Counted from the first letter of the stretch, positions 43,970-53,394 are shown. The stretch: DNA of 64,000 nucleotides from Mesorhizobium shangrilense (GCF_040537815.1 NZ_JBEWSZ010000001.1:1-64000); one strand, 5' to 3'. The notes: generated by a model not told the origin, from the letters alone. Numbers and translations are program-made.

Positions 43970-45079
43970 ATGACCGATCACGCTCTGAACGCGAACGAAG
44001 CGGCGCGGCCCGGCATCGGCTTCGTCGAGAAATACCTGACGCTGTGGGTAGCGCTGTGCATCGTCGCCGGCGTTACGCTCGGCCATCTGCTGCCGAGCGT
44101 GTTCGGCGCCATCGCCTCGGCCGAGATCGCCAGGGTCAACATTCCCGTCGCGGTGCTGATCTGGCTGATGATCGTGCCGATGCTGCTGCGCGTCGATTTC
44201 GCGTCGCTGGTCGCGGTCGGCACCTACTGGCGCGGCATCGGCGTGACGCTGTTCATCAACTGGGCGGTAAAACCGTTTTCGATGGCGCTGCTGGCCTGGC
44301 TCTTCGTCGGCTTTCTGTTTCGGCCCTGGCTGCCCGCCGCACAGATCGAGTCCTACATTGCCGGGCTGATCATCCTTGCCGCGGCACCCTGCACGGCGAT
44401 GGTGTTCGTCTGGTCGAACCTGACGCGTGGCGAACCAAACTTCACCCTGTCGCAAGTGGCGCTCAACGACGCGATCATGATCGTCGCCTTCGCCCCCATC
44501 GTCGGCCTGCTGCTCGGCCTGTCGGCCATCACCGTGCCATGGGGCACGCTGGTTCTGTCGGTCGCGCTCTATATCGTCCTGCCGGTGATCGTCGCGCAGT
44601 TGGTTCGCGCCCGGCTGCTGGCGGTGAAAGGGCAGGCCGGGCTCGATGCGCTGCTGGCCGCCATGCAGCCTTTGTCGCTGTTTGCCCTGCTGGCGACGCT
44701 GGTGCTGTTGTTCGGCTTCCAGGGCGAGCAGATCATCGCGCAGCCGCTGGTGATCGCGCTGCTGGCGGTGCCGATCCTGATCCAGGTCTATTTCAACTCC
44801 GGCCTTGCCTATCTGCTCAACCGCTTGTCCGGCGAACGGCACTGCGTCGCCGGGCCATCGGCTCTGATCGGCGCGTCGAACTTCTTCGAGCTTGCGGTGG
44901 CCGCCGCGATCGCGCTGTTCGGGCTGAATTCGGGCGCCGCACTCGCCACCGTCGTCGGCGTCCTCATCGAGGTGCCGGTGATGTTGTCGGTGGTGTGGAT
45001 CGTCAACCGCAGCCGGGGCTGGTACGAGCAGGGCGCCGCCGTCAAGAAAACCGTGTCGACAGAAAGGGCCGCGCAATGA
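43970..45079 (+). CDS. acr3: Arsenite efflux transporter ACR3
   Basis: A 369-residue ACR3-family membrane protein with ten helices. The essential Cys141 lies in the conserved AAAPCTAMVFVWSNL, and GASNFFELAVAAAIALFG near the end is also characteristic. It extrudes arsenite (and often antimonite). Its stop overlaps the arsC start (ATGA), so the two are coupled. Confidence 0.95.
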   Translation: MTDHALNANEAARPGIGFVEKYLTLWVALCIVAGVTLGHLLPSVFGAIASAEIARVNIPVAVLIWLMIVPMLLRVDFASLVAVGTYWRGIGVTLFINWAVKPFSMALLAWLFVGFLFRPWLPAAQIESYIAGLIILAAAPCTAMVFVWSNLTRGEPNFTLSQVALNDAIMIVAFAPIVGLLLGLSAITVPWGTLVLSVALYIVLPVIVAQLVRARLLAVKGQAGLDALLAAMQPLSLFALLATLVLLFGFQGEQIIAQPLVIALLAVPILIQVYFNSGLAYLLNRLSGERHCVAGPSALIGASNFFELAVAAAIALFGLNSGAALATVVGVLIEVPVMLSVVWIVNRSRGWYEQGAAVKKTVSTERAAQ

Positions 45080-45495
45080 CCATCACCATCTATCACAACC
45101 CGGCCTGCGGCACCTCGCGCAACACGCTGGCGATGATCAGGCAATCGGGCGAGGAGCCGCAGGTGATCGAATATCTGAAGACGCCGCCGTCGCGCGAAAG
45201 ACTGGTCGAACTGATCGCGGCGATGGGGATGGCGCCACGCGACCTGCTGCGCGAGAAGGGGACGCCCTATGCCGAACTCGGCCTTGACGACCCGAAATGG
45301 AGCGACGACCAGATCCTCGACTTCATGCTGGCGCATCCGATCCTGATCAACCGGCCGATCGTGGTCAGCCCGCTCGGCGTCGTCCTGGCGCGGCCGTCGG
45401 AGAAGGTGCTGGACATCCTGCCCAACCCGCAGATCGGGGCCTTCGCCAAGGAGGACGGCGAGATGGTTCACGCGCCGGGCAAGCGCGCCGACTGA
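45076..45495 (+). CDS. arsC: Arsenate reductase, glutaredoxin-dependent ArsC
   Basis: A 139-residue ArsC of the plasmid R773 type. The catalytic Cys11 is in HNPACGTSRNTL and the arsenate-contacting Arg near NRPIVVSP. It reduces arsenate to arsenite using glutathione/glutaredoxin so that ACR3 can export it. Overlaps the acr3 stop by 4 bp. Confidence 0.94.
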   Translation: MTITIYHNPACGTSRNTLAMIRQSGEEPQVIEYLKTPPSRERLVELIAAMGMAPRDLLREKGTPYAELGLDDPKWSDDQILDFMLAHPILINRPIVVSPLGVVLARPSEKVLDILPNPQIGAFAKEDGEMVHAPGKRAD

Positions 45496-45559
45496 TCATA
45501 TTTCCACATTCTTCGAAATTTTGTTGACGACGCGAAAAGTAGCGCGTATCCCTATTTCC

Positions 45560-45880
45560 ATGAAACTCGAACAAGCAGCCTCCCAGCTCGAAGCGCTCGG
45601 CAACCCGACGCGGCTTCAGCTTTACCGCATCCTGGTGCGCGCCGGCGATGACGGGCTTCCCGTCGGCAGCGTCCAGGGCAAGCTCGATATCCCGTCGTCG
45701 ACGCTGTCGCATCACCTCAAGCGGCTGGTCGATGCCGGCCTTGTCAGCCAGGAGCGGCAGGCGACGACGCTGATCTGCCGCGCCAACTATCCCGGCATGA
45801 ATGCGCTGATCGGCTATCTCGCCGACGAGTGCTGCGCGGACGCTACTTGTGCTCCCGTCGTGGGCAAGGCGATCGCCTGA
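45560..45880 (+). CDS. Second ArsR-family repressor
   Basis: A 106-residue ArsR/SmtB protein starting MKLEQAASQLEALGNPTRLQ, with recognition helix SSTLSHHLKRLVDAG. The Cys cluster (DECCADATC) near the C-terminus suggests arsenite sensing, with spacing different from the first ArsR. It may control the two downstream genes separately. GGCGATCGCC followed by eight T bases at 45868-45888 is a weak terminator-like element at its stop. Confidence 0.85.
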   Translation: MKLEQAASQLEALGNPTRLQLYRILVRAGDDGLPVGSVQGKLDIPSSTLSHHLKRLVDAGLVSQERQATTLICRANYPGMNALIGYLADECCADATCAPVVGKAIA

Positions 45881-45897
45881 TTTTTTTTGCTTTCTTA

Positions 45898-45923
45898 ATT
45901 CGAAAATACTAGAAGGATCGAAT
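45898..45923. promoter_or_regulatory. Inverted repeat before the flavoprotein gene
   Basis: ATTCGA (45898-45903) and TCGAAT (45918-45923) form an inverted repeat directly before the start at 45926, in an AT-rich stretch. It is a reasonable ArsR operator for the flavoprotein-exporter pair. Inferred from symmetry and position only. Confidence 0.4.
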
Positions 45924-45925
45924 AT

Positions 45926-47344
45926 ATGGACATGATGGCAGAACTTCCCGTCGCGGTGATTGGTGCAGGCCCGGTCGGCCTGGCCGCCGCCGCGCATCTC
46001 GTCCAACGCGGCATTCGCCCGCTCATCCTTGAACGCGGCGAAAGCGTTGGCGCGGCACTGCTCGAATGGGGCCATGTGCGGGTGTTCTCGCCCTGGGAGT
46101 ACAATATCGACGCAGCGGCGCGGACACTGCTCGAGCGCTCCGGCTGGAAAGCGCCAGACGAACAGGGGCTGCCGACCGGCGGCGAGATCGTCAGCGATTA
46201 TCTGGCGCCGCTCTCCGCCCTTCCGGCGATCGCCGCCAATCTGAAGCTCGGCGTCGAGGTCACCGCCATCACGCGCCACGGACACAACAAGGTCGCCAAT
46301 GAAGGGCGCAAGAACGCGCCCTTCGTCATCCGTTGCCGCGATGCGGACGGCGAGCACCGCGTTCTCGCCCGCGCCGTCATCGACGCTTCGGGAACGTGGT
46401 CGCGGCCGAACCCGATCGGCGTCGACGGGCTGCCGGTGCCCGGCGAAGGCGAGGCCTCGGGTCGCATCGCCTATGGCATTCCCGACGTGGTCGGCAAGGC
46501 GAGGGAGGATTATGCGGGCAAACGCATTCTCGTCATCGGCGGCGGGCACTCGGCCATCAACGTCGCCCTGGCGCTCATGGAACTGCAGGACGCGGTATCC
46601 GGCACCGAGATATTCTGGGCGCTGCGCCATGGCAGCGTCGACAGGCTGCTTGGCGGCGGGCTGAACGACCAGTTGCCGGAACGCGGTGCGCTTGGGCTGG
46701 CCGCCAAGCAGGCGATGGCGGACGGCAGGCTGAACATGCTGGCGCCTTTCGCCGTCAACCGCATCGCGCCGCAAGGCGAGGGGCTCACGGTCGACGCCAG
46801 CCTGGCCGGCAAGCCGTTCAACCTCGCCGTCGACCGCATCGTCGTGACCACAGGGTTTCGGCCTGATCTGTCGTTCCTTGGCGAGATCCGCATTGCGCTC
46901 GATCCCGTTGTCGAAGCGCCGCCGGCGCTGGCGCCGCTGATCGATCCGAATTTTCACTCCTGCGGCACAGTTCCCGCGCATGGCATCGTGGAACTCGCCC
47001 ATCCCGAACCCGGCTTCACCATCGTCGGCTCGAAATCCTATGGCCGCGCGCCGACCTTCCTGATGGCGACCGGCTACGAACAGGTCCGCTCGGTGGTTGC
47101 CGACATTGCCGGAGATCATGTCGCGGCCCACGAGGTGCGGCTGGTGTTGCCGGAGACCGGCGTGTGCAGCGCCGACCGCGTGACGGGATCGGACGATGCA
47201 GGGTGCTGCGGTGGGCCTGCTCCTGCCGATGCCAACGCCTGCTGCGTCGAGGACGCCGACGCAAAGGCAAAGGGCGCAGCGGGTTGCGGCTGTGGAGCCG
47301 GTACGCAGACGAGAAGAGCCGTGGCGACCAGCGTCGATGCCTGA
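45926..47344 (+). CDS. FAD-dependent oxidoreductase with Cys-rich tail, ars cluster
   Basis: A 472-residue flavoprotein with an N-terminal FAD site (VAVIGAGPVGLAAAAHL) and a second dinucleotide site (ILVIGGGHSAINVALALM), like flavin monooxygenases. The last ~45 residues are Cys-rich (DDAGCCGGPAPADANACC, then GCGCG), an unusual tail that could bind arsenite or another soft metal. Such proteins occur in arsenic islands (ArsO-like), where they are thought to oxidise or handle arsenicals. Its stop overlaps the exporter start by a few bases, so the pair is coupled. Confidence 0.78.
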   Translation: MDMMAELPVAVIGAGPVGLAAAAHLVQRGIRPLILERGESVGAALLEWGHVRVFSPWEYNIDAAARTLLERSGWKAPDEQGLPTGGEIVSDYLAPLSALPAIAANLKLGVEVTAITRHGHNKVANEGRKNAPFVIRCRDADGEHRVLARAVIDASGTWSRPNPIGVDGLPVPGEGEASGRIAYGIPDVVGKAREDYAGKRILVIGGGHSAINVALALMELQDAVSGTEIFWALRHGSVDRLLGGGLNDQLPERGALGLAAKQAMADGRLNMLAPFAVNRIAPQGEGLTVDASLAGKPFNLAVDRIVVTTGFRPDLSFLGEIRIALDPVVEAPPALAPLIDPNFHSCGTVPAHGIVELAHPEPGFTIVGSKSYGRAPTFLMATGYEQVRSVVADIAGDHVAAHEVRLVLPETGVCSADRVTGSDDAGCCGGPAPADANACCVEDADAKAKGAAGCGCGAGTQTRRAVATSVDA

Positions 47345-48584
47345 CCGGTCTCTCCTGCGCAAGGCGATCTGGGCGCTCGGGCTGACCCAGATCGTCGGCT
47401 ATGGCACGCTCTATTACAGCTTCTCGATCCTGGCGCCGGCGATGGCCGAAGAATTCGGCCTCACGCAAGGTTGGGTGTTCGGCGCGCTGTCCGTGTCGCT
47501 GTTTGCCGGCAGCCTGTTCGCACCGACGGCCGGGCGTTGGGCCGACCGGTTCGGCGCCGGACGCATCATGACCATCGGTTCGGTGGCGGCGGCCATGGCG
47601 CTGGCTCTGTGCGCCGTCGCGCCCGGGCGGGTGACCTTCGTTCTCGCGCTGCTGGCGATGGAACTCGCCTCCAGCTTCGTCCTCTACAGCACCGCCTTCG
47701 TGGCGATCGTGCAGATCGGGGTTCCCTGGCCGCAACGCAGCATCACCCACCTGACGCTCATCGCGGGGTTTGCCTCTACCCTGTTCTGGCCACTCACCTC
47801 GATGCTGCATGCCCATCTGACATGGCGCGAGGTCTATCTGGTGTTCGCCGCGCTCAATCTCGGGCTCTGCCTGCCGCTCCATGCCTGGCTGATGCGCCTG
47901 TCGCGCCGCCACGCCACGGCCACGCTGCAAGGCGAGGGGCGCGGCTTGATCCATGAAGCGGAAGCCCCGCTTGATGCCCGTCGCGGGCGGGCCGCGTTCG
48001 TCTTGATGCTGGTGGGGTTCGCCGCCGAGGGTTTTGTGCTGTCGGCCATTCTCATCCACATGGTGCCGCTGACGGCGGCTCTTGGGCTGGGCACCGCCGG
48101 CCTCTTCGTTTCGACCCTGTTCGGTCCTTCGCAGGTCGCTAGCCGGCTCATCAACATGCTGTTTGGCGGGCGGCTTGCGCAAACGCATCTCGCCGTCATT
48201 GCCGCATCATTGCTCGCAGTCGGGCTGTGCACGCTATTGCTAACCACGCCATGGCTGCCCGGCGCGTTCCTGTTTGTGTTCCTGTTCGGCCTCGGTTCCG
48301 GGCTCACCAGCATCGTCGGCGGTACCTTGCCGCTCGAACTCTTCGGCCGCGAGGGCTATGGCGCGCGGCTGGGGTGGGCGAGCGCTGCCCGCCAGTTCAC
48401 CTCGGCCTTCGCGCCGTTCGCGCTGGCCTTCATGATGGCGCGGACATCCGTCGCCAATTCGTTGTGGGTGCTGGTGGTCGTGGCGGCGAGCGGTGTGGGC
48501 GCCTTCCTTGCCATCGCGTTGCTCAGGCGGCGCGACGGCCGGCTTGCGTTTGTGGTTCAGGGGAATCCGGGAGAAGCGACCTAG
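47337..48584 (+). CDS. MFS transporter of the arsenic cluster
   Basis: A 415-residue major facilitator with 12 helices. An MFS signature is visible after helix 2 (GRWADRFGAGRIMTIG). The start ATG 47337 lies inside the flavoprotein's last codons. In Rhizobiales, MFS exporters of arsenicals such as ArsK sit in similar clusters; this could be one, or it may export the flavoprotein's product. The substrate is inferred only from location. Confidence 0.8.
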   Translation: MPDRSLLRKAIWALGLTQIVGYGTLYYSFSILAPAMAEEFGLTQGWVFGALSVSLFAGSLFAPTAGRWADRFGAGRIMTIGSVAAAMALALCAVAPGRVTFVLALLAMELASSFVLYSTAFVAIVQIGVPWPQRSITHLTLIAGFASTLFWPLTSMLHAHLTWREVYLVFAALNLGLCLPLHAWLMRLSRRHATATLQGEGRGLIHEAEAPLDARRGRAAFVLMLVGFAAEGFVLSAILIHMVPLTAALGLGTAGLFVSTLFGPSQVASRLINMLFGGRLAQTHLAVIAASLLAVGLCTLLLTTPWLPGAFLFVFLFGLGSGLTSIVGGTLPLELFGREGYGARLGWASAARQFTSAFAPFALAFMMARTSVANSLWVLVVVAASGVGAFLAIALLRRRDGRLAFVVQGNPGEAT

Positions 48585-48593
48585 CCGGGCTCG

Positions 48594-49382
48594 TCAATGC
48601 CGCAAAATCTTGCTCAGAAAGGCGCGGCTGCGGTCGGTCTTGGGGTGGGAGAAGAATTCCTCCGGCGTGCCGCTCTCGACGATGGCGCCGGCGTCCATGA
48701 ACACCACGCGCTGGGCGACCTTGCGGGCAAAGCCCATCTCGTGCGTCACCACCATCATGGTCATGCCTTCCTCGGCGACCGCCACCATGACGTCGAGCAC
48801 TTCGGAAATCATCTCGGGGTCGAGCGCGGAAGTCGGCTCGTCGAACAGCATGATCTTGGGCCGCATGCCCAGGCAACGCGCGATCGCCACGCGTTGCTGC
48901 TGGCCGCCGGAGAGTTGCGCTGGGTAGGCATTGACCTTGTCGGCGAGGCCGACCTTGGCCAGCAATTCGCGTCCGGCCTGCTCGGCCTCGGTGCGCGGGA
49001 TCTTGCGCACATGGATGGGGGCAAGCGTCACGTTCTCGAGCGCGGTCTTGTGCGGATAGAGGTTGAACGACTGGAAGACGAAACCGATTTCGGTGCGCAG
49101 CAGCGTCATGTTGGTGGCGGGGTCGCCGAGGCGCTGGCCGTCGACGGTGAGATCGCCGTCGCGGATCGTCTCCAGCCCGTTGATGCAGCGGATCAGCGTG
49201 CTCTTGCCAGAGCCGCTGGGTCCGCAGACGACGACCACCTCGCGCGGCTCGACGCTCAGCGTGATGTCCTTCAGCACATTGAGCGCGCCGAACCATTTGT
49301 TGACACCGCGAAAATCGATCATGCCCGTTTTGATCAGGCTTGTTCTGGTCATATTTGCCGGACCTTTGGGGTTCGATGTCAC
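48594..49382 (-). CDS. ABC transporter ATP-binding protein, amino-acid type
   Basis: A 262-residue GlnQ-like ATPase with Walker [17 protein letters not shown]-loop [14 protein letters not shown], signature LSGGQQQR and Walker [15 protein letters not shown]. It energises the two permeases encoded upstream. The ATG at 49382 overlaps the permease stop (ATGA), supporting this start over an internal ATG at 49352. Last gene of the operon. Confidence 0.92.
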   Translation of the reverse strand: MTSNPKGPANMTRTSLIKTGMIDFRGVNKWFGALNVLKDITLSVEPREVVVVCGPSGSGKSTLIRCINGLETIRDGDLTVDGQRLGDPATNMTLLRTEIGFVFQSFNLYPHKTALENVTLAPIHVRKIPRTEAEQAGRELLAKVGLADKVNAYPAQLSGGQQQRVAIARCLGMRPKIMLFDEPTSALDPEMISEVLDVMVAVAEEGMTMMVVTHEMGFARKVAQRVVFMDAGAIVESGTPEEFFSHPKTDRSRAFLSKILRH

Positions 49383-50053
49383 AATTGCACCTCGCCATGC
49401 GCCGCGCCCATGCGGCGCTCCAGCCGGCGTGCCAGCATGATCAGCGGATAGCAGACGATGAAGTAGCCGACGCCGACGAGGAAGAAGACCAGCAAGCCGT
49501 TGGGCACGCGCTGCACCACCAGCCAGCCGACGCGGGTGAGGTCGGTCAGCCCGATGGCCGAGACGACGGAAGAGTCCTTGATCAGCAGCACATATTGCCC
49601 GACCAGCGGCGGCAGCACGATGCGCATCGCTTGCGGCAGCACCACCTGGCGCATGCGTTGCCAGCGCGACAGGCCGGACGCCAGTGCTGCCTCGACCTGG
49701 CCGGTCGGCACGGAACGGATGCCGGCGGCGACGATCTCGCAGATGAAGCAGGCGGCCAGGTTGGTCAGCGCGATGATGCCGGCGGTGAAGGCATCGAGCT
49801 CGATGCCGAACTCCGGCAGGATGAAGAAGATCAGGAAGATCTGCACCAGGAAGGGCGTTCCCCGGATCAGGTCGACCCAGGCGCCGATCACCGTGCTGAT
49901 CAGCCGGTTGCCGCCGGTTCGCAATATGCCGAGGCCAAAGCCGAGCAGGGTGCCCAGCACCAGGCTGATCAGCGACAGCACCACGGTCATGCCGAGGCCG
50001 CGCAGTGCCAGCGGATAGCTGCCGGCGAGGCTTTGGAGCTGTTGCCAGATCAT
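49379..50053 (-). CDS. ABC transporter permease, polar amino acid type
   Basis: A 224-residue HisMQ/GlnP-type permease with about five helices and the EAA loop [20 protein letters not shown]. It starts at ATG 50053, overlapping the first permease's stop (ATGA). The two permeases together should form a heterodimeric channel for an amino acid. Confidence 0.9.
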   Translation of the reverse strand: MIWQQLQSLAGSYPLALRGLGMTVVLSLISLVLGTLLGFGLGILRTGGNRLISTVIGAWVDLIRGTPFLVQIFLIFFILPEFGIELDAFTAGIIALTNLAACFICEIVAAGIRSVPTGQVEAALASGLSRWQRMRQVVLPQAMRIVLPPLVGQYVLLIKDSSVVSAIGLTDLTRVGWLVVQRVPNGLLVFFLVGVGYFIVCYPLIMLARRLERRMGAAHGEVQL

Positions 50054-50721
50054 GTGCGCGCCCTCGCCGAGCCGAGCCAGCGCGTGGACAGGCCAGCCAG
50101 CCCCTTCAGGCAATAGTAGAGGAGCAGATAGAAGGCGGCGATGGTGAGAAAACCTTCCGCCGGCATGAAGCGGTCGGACGCCAGCAGTTGCCCGGCGCGC
50201 GTCAGCTCGGCGACCGAGATCAGCGACAGAAGTGCTGAATCCTTGACCAGCACGATCGCCTGTCCGAGCAGCGGCGGGATCGTCACCTTGAAGGCCTGCG
50301 GCAGGACGACCAGGCGCATGCGCTGGACATAGGTCATGCCGGAGGCGACGCTGGCTTCGACCTGGCCGCGCGGGATCGACAGGATGCCGGCGCGAATGAT
50401 TTCAGCGATGTAGGCGCCGCTGTTCAGCGACAGAGCGAGGATGCCGACGACGAGCTCGGGCAGGACGAAGCCGAGGCGGGGCAGGCCGAAATAGAGGAAA
50501 TAGAGTTGCGCCAGCAAGGGCGTGGCGCGCACGGCGTCGATATAGGCCTTGGCCGGCGCGCGAAACAGCCAGCCGCGCTGCAAATTCATGGCGCACAGCA
50601 CGATGCCGACGACCAGCGCGCCGACAAAGGACAGTGCCGACAGCCAGACGGTCGTGACCAGGCCCTGCCCGAACAGGGGCAGGTATTCGACGATGGTGCG
50701 GAAACTGAAGTTCTCGAGCAT
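50050..50721 (-). CDS. ABC transporter permease, polar amino acid type
   Basis: A 223-residue permease starting [20 protein letters not shown], with the EAA loop [20 protein letters not shown]. It is the partner of the permease at 49379. A GTG six bases upstream is an alternative start. It is separated from the binding-protein gene by a long inverted repeat. Confidence 0.9.
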   Translation of the reverse strand: MLENFSFRTIVEYLPLFGQGLVTTVWLSALSFVGALVVGIVLCAMNLQRGWLFRAPAKAYIDAVRATPLLAQLYFLYFGLPRLGFVLPELVVGILALSLNSGAYIAEIIRAGILSIPRGQVEASVASGMTYVQRMRLVVLPQAFKVTIPPLLGQAIVLVKDSALLSLISVAELTRAGQLLASDRFMPAEGFLTIAAFYLLLYYCLKGLAGLSTRWLGSARART

Positions 50722-50752
50722 GAGCACGCGGCGGTGAATGGTGAATAGTAAG

Positions 50753-50819
50753 TAGGGAGTAGGGAGTAGGGAAGCATGTCGGAACGGCCGTTCACCGGTC
50801 CCTACTCACCTACTCCCTA
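50753..50819. repeat. Inverted repeat between binding-protein and permease genes
   Basis: TAGGGAGTAGGGAGTAGGGA at 50753-50772 pairs with 50799-50819, whose reverse complement differs only by one extra base, around a 26-nt loop. The arms consist of repeated TAGGGAG units. It lies within the operon, just before the permease genes, and could attenuate transcription so that more binding protein than permease is made. Confidence 0.75.
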
Positions 50820-50824
50820 ATTCC

Positions 50825-51613
50825 TCAGTGGTCTTTCTTCCAGGCGTCGGAATTGACCCAGTAGTCGAGGTTCTTCTGCAGGCGGCCGTCGATGGTGACC
50901 TGGTTGAGGAACAGGTTCATCCAGACAAGCAGGTCCGGCTCGTCATAGCGGGTGGCGAAGGCAAGCGGCTCCTTCGACAACAGCTCCGGCATGATGGTGA
51001 AGCTGCCGGCCGGATAGGCTGTCGACTGGCCCTTGACCGCCGAGACGTCGTTGACGCCGCAATCGGCCTGGCCGTTGTTGACGGCGTCGAGCAGCAGTGG
51101 ACCGCCGCCCTTGTAGCTCTTGATGTCGGCATCGGGGAAGGCGGCCTTGGCTTCCTTCTCGCCGGTGGCGCCGAGCAGCACGGCGATCTTGGTGCCCTTG
51201 GCCTTGCAGTCCTCGGTGGTCTTGAACTTGCCGTCGGCCTTGGTGAAGACGGTGCTGCCCGTATACATGTAAGGCGTGGTGAAGGCGACCTTCATGCCGC
51301 GCGCCAGCGTCGGTGTCATGTCGGCCACCAGAAGGTCGGCCTTGCCCGACAACAGCGCCGGGATCAGGCCGTCCCAGTCGAAGTCGAGGAAGGTGATCTT
51401 CACACCCATTTCCTTGGCCATCAGCTCGGCCAGTTCAACCGAACTGCCGGTGCGTTCGCCATTGGCGCCGACCAGCGAGAAGGGCGGTCCTTGCGTCTGC
51501 ACGGCGACGCGCAATTCGCCGCGCTTGGTGATCTCGTCGAGCGTTCCGGCACTGGCAGCGGTGGTGAGCCCGGCGAGCGCGAGTCCGGCGATGAAAAGTC
51601 TGGCAGTCTTCAT
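50825..51613 (-). CDS. ABC transporter substrate-binding protein, amino-acid type
   Basis: A 262-residue solute-binding protein family 3 member with a signal peptide (residues 1-22, cleaved near ASAGT). The fold regions include RTGSSVELAELMAKEMGVKI and DLLVADMTPTLARG. It delivers an amino acid or related compound to the permease pair. Located 111 bp after the saccharopine-dehydrogenase-like gene, on the same strand. Confidence 0.9.
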   Translation of the reverse strand: MKTARLFIAGLALAGLTTAASAGTLDEITKRGELRVAVQTQGPPFSLVGANGERTGSSVELAELMAKEMGVKITFLDFDWDGLIPALLSGKADLLVADMTPTLARGMKVAFTTPYMYTGSTVFTKADGKFKTTEDCKAKGTKIAVLLGATGEKEAKAAFPDADIKSYKGGGPLLLDAVNNGQADCGVNDVSAVKGQSTAYPAGSFTIMPELLSKEPLAFATRYDEPDLLVWMNLFLNQVTIDGRLQKNLDYWVNSDAWKKDH

Positions 51614-51724
51614 TTTGTATTCCTCCCTGTTGTCGTTGTTATTTTGCCCGCGGATTCCCTTGGGCGCTTTTTTGAGCGGCAGCGCCGTTTGCCGGCGGCG
51701 GCCACCGTTCGAAAATCTGTCTCC

Positions 51725-52888
51725 TCAGTTCCAGGCCACCGTCTCGGCAACCTTGATGCCGCGCCTGGCCAATGCGTCGAAGAAGGGTTCGTCGGGCACA
51801 TGCAGGAGCGGGTTCAAAAGGCCAGGTGTGGTGATCTCGCGCCGCGCGAGCATCTGCGCCACGATGCTGGCGGGGTAGCCGACGCCGAGGCTCATGCCGA
51901 ACAGGCCTGAAGCCAGGTCGCGCTCGATGATCAGGTCCGACGTCACCGTCTTGGCGCGGCCGCCTTGGGTGCCGGAAAAGACGTTGCGCATCACGCAGAG
52001 GTCTTTTTCGCCGGGGCCATATTGCAGTTGCGGCCCGAGCAGCCGGCCGAGGAATTCGCGCGGGCTGGCGCCGATGCCCGAAACCTTGTCTTCGGACAGG
52101 AAGCCGAGTTCCTTGAGCGGCGCCCAGAACGCCGACCAGCCCGGCCACCGCAGCGTGTAGCGGCCGGAGCGGCGCAGCCCCTTCGCGGCGGCCAGCATCT
52201 CGACATAGTGCAGCGCATCGCCATTGGGAAAGGCTTCCAACTGGCCGAGGCCCGCGACTTCGATCTCGTGGATGAAAGGATTGTCGTGCTGCTGGCCGGC
52301 CGGCACCGCGACGCGTTCACCGTCCTCGATCATGACGCTGTCGCGGTTCTGGCTGACCAGAACCATGTCGAAGTTCCAACTCACCTTGTAGCAAAGCGGC
52401 TTGGCCATCGCCTTCGGCTCGGGGATGCCGCCGCAATAGGAATCGATCGCGGTGATCGCGTCGAACTGCCGGGCGGCGCGCGCATAGAGCACAAGGTCGA
52501 TGCCGGGGTCGAGCCCGCATTCGGTCATGATCGAGACGCCGGCCTGTTCCGCTGCCGGGGCGAGATCGGCGATGGCCTTGCCGTAATTGGTGGTGACCAG
52601 CGGCGTGCCGGTTGCGATCGCCGCCAGCACGGCCTCGCGCATCAGCGGTTGCGGCAACAGGTCGATGGCGGCGTCGACTTCGGCGAGCACGTTGCCGAGC
52701 ACCGAGGCGATGGCGCCCTCAGGCACGACGAAACGCACGCGGGAGAGGTCGGTCAGGCCGCCAAGCCGGGCCGCTCCGTCCGTGACGGTGTCGACGCAGA
52801 CGACTTCCTCGACACCCTCGCTGGCGACGAGATCGGCGATCGCCGCTCGACCTTGCAGGCCAAGCCCACCCAGAACCGCGATCTTCAT
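51725..52888 (-). CDS. Saccharopine-dehydrogenase-like oxidoreductase
   Basis: A 387-residue NAD(P)-dependent enzyme of the saccharopine dehydrogenase (LYS9-like) fold. The N-terminal Rossmann motif is MKIAVLGGLGLQGRAAIADL, and GLDPGIDLVLYARAA with YCGGIPEP marks the catalytic-domain start. Family members act on N-linked amino acid adducts such as saccharopine; several close relatives have no proven substrate. The start ATG 52888 overlaps the Lrp gene's stop (ATGA), so regulator and enzyme are coupled, and the ABC transporter genes follow. Confidence 0.83.
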   Translation of the reverse strand: MKIAVLGGLGLQGRAAIADLVASEGVEEVVCVDTVTDGAARLGGLTDLSRVRFVVPEGAIASVLGNVLAEVDAAIDLLPQPLMREAVLAAIATGTPLVTTNYGKAIADLAPAAEQAGVSIMTECGLDPGIDLVLYARAARQFDAITAIDSYCGGIPEPKAMAKPLCYKVSWNFDMVLVSQNRDSVMIEDGERVAVPAGQQHDNPFIHEIEVAGLGQLEAFPNGDALHYVEMLAAAKGLRRSGRYTLRWPGWSAFWAPLKELGFLSEDKVSGIGASPREFLGRLLGPQLQYGPGEKDLCVMRNVFSGTQGGRAKTVTSDLIIERDLASGLFGMSLGVGYPASIVAQMLARREITTPGLLNPLLHVPDEPFFDALARRGIKVAETVAWN

Positions 52889-53394
52889 GGCATTTCCTTG
52901 CGCGCCGGCGTTTCGTCCGACCAGCAGCCTTCCGGCAGGCTGACCCATTTGTTGCAGGAGGCCATGACGACGAAGGTCTCGCTGCGCACCACCTCGCCAG
53001 GCACGCCGGCGCCGGGGATCAGCTCGCTGGTGATGCGATAGAGGTCGGCGACATCGCCGGCCACGGTGACGTCGACAATGATGTCGAAGCGCCCGGTGAC
53101 CACCGAGGCCGAGTTGACGAAGGGCAATTCGGCAATGCGCTCAGCCAGTTGACGCGCCTGGCCGCGTCCCTGGGCGTTGATGCCGACGATGGCCGAGATC
53201 AGTTCCGGGCGCTCGGTCAGGTTCAGCAGCCCGACGATTTTCAGCAGGTTGCGGTCGATCAGGTTGCGCAGCCGCGAGCGCACCGTCGGCACCGATATCG
53301 CCATCTTCTCGGCAAGCCGGTTGACGCCGAGCTGCGCGTCCTGGGACAGCAGCTTCACCAGCCGCCTGTCAGTCTGATCGAGATGTTCCCGCAA
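52885..53394 (-). CDS. Lrp/AsnC-family transcriptional regulator
   Basis: A 169-residue regulator with an N-terminal helix-turn-helix (LDQTDRRLVKLLSQDAQLGV, then MAISVPTVRSRLRNLID) and a C-terminal RAM-type ligand domain (VNSASVVTGRFDIIVDVTV). The start is TTG at 53394. The AT-rich region just upstream holds TTTCATATATGAGAAA (53404-53419), an imperfect palindrome suited to Lrp binding. It probably senses the amino acid imported by the downstream system. Confidence 0.88.
   Translation of the reverse strand: MREHLDQTDRRLVKLLSQDAQLGVNRLAEKMAISVPTVRSRLRNLIDRNLLKIVGLLNLTERPELISAIVGINAQGRGQARQLAERIAELPFVNSASVVTGRFDIIVDVTVAGDVADLYRITSELIPGAGVPGEVVRSETFVVMASCNKWVSLPEGCWSDETPARKEMP

Noticed and set aside
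45365..47362. Long minus-strand frame opposite the arsenic flavoprotein
   Set aside because: Antisense shadow; the plus-strand flavoprotein has clear FAD motifs.
50753..50819. Inverted repeat considered as insertion-sequence ends
   Set aside because: Only 26 nt lie between the arms and no transposase or target duplication is seen.
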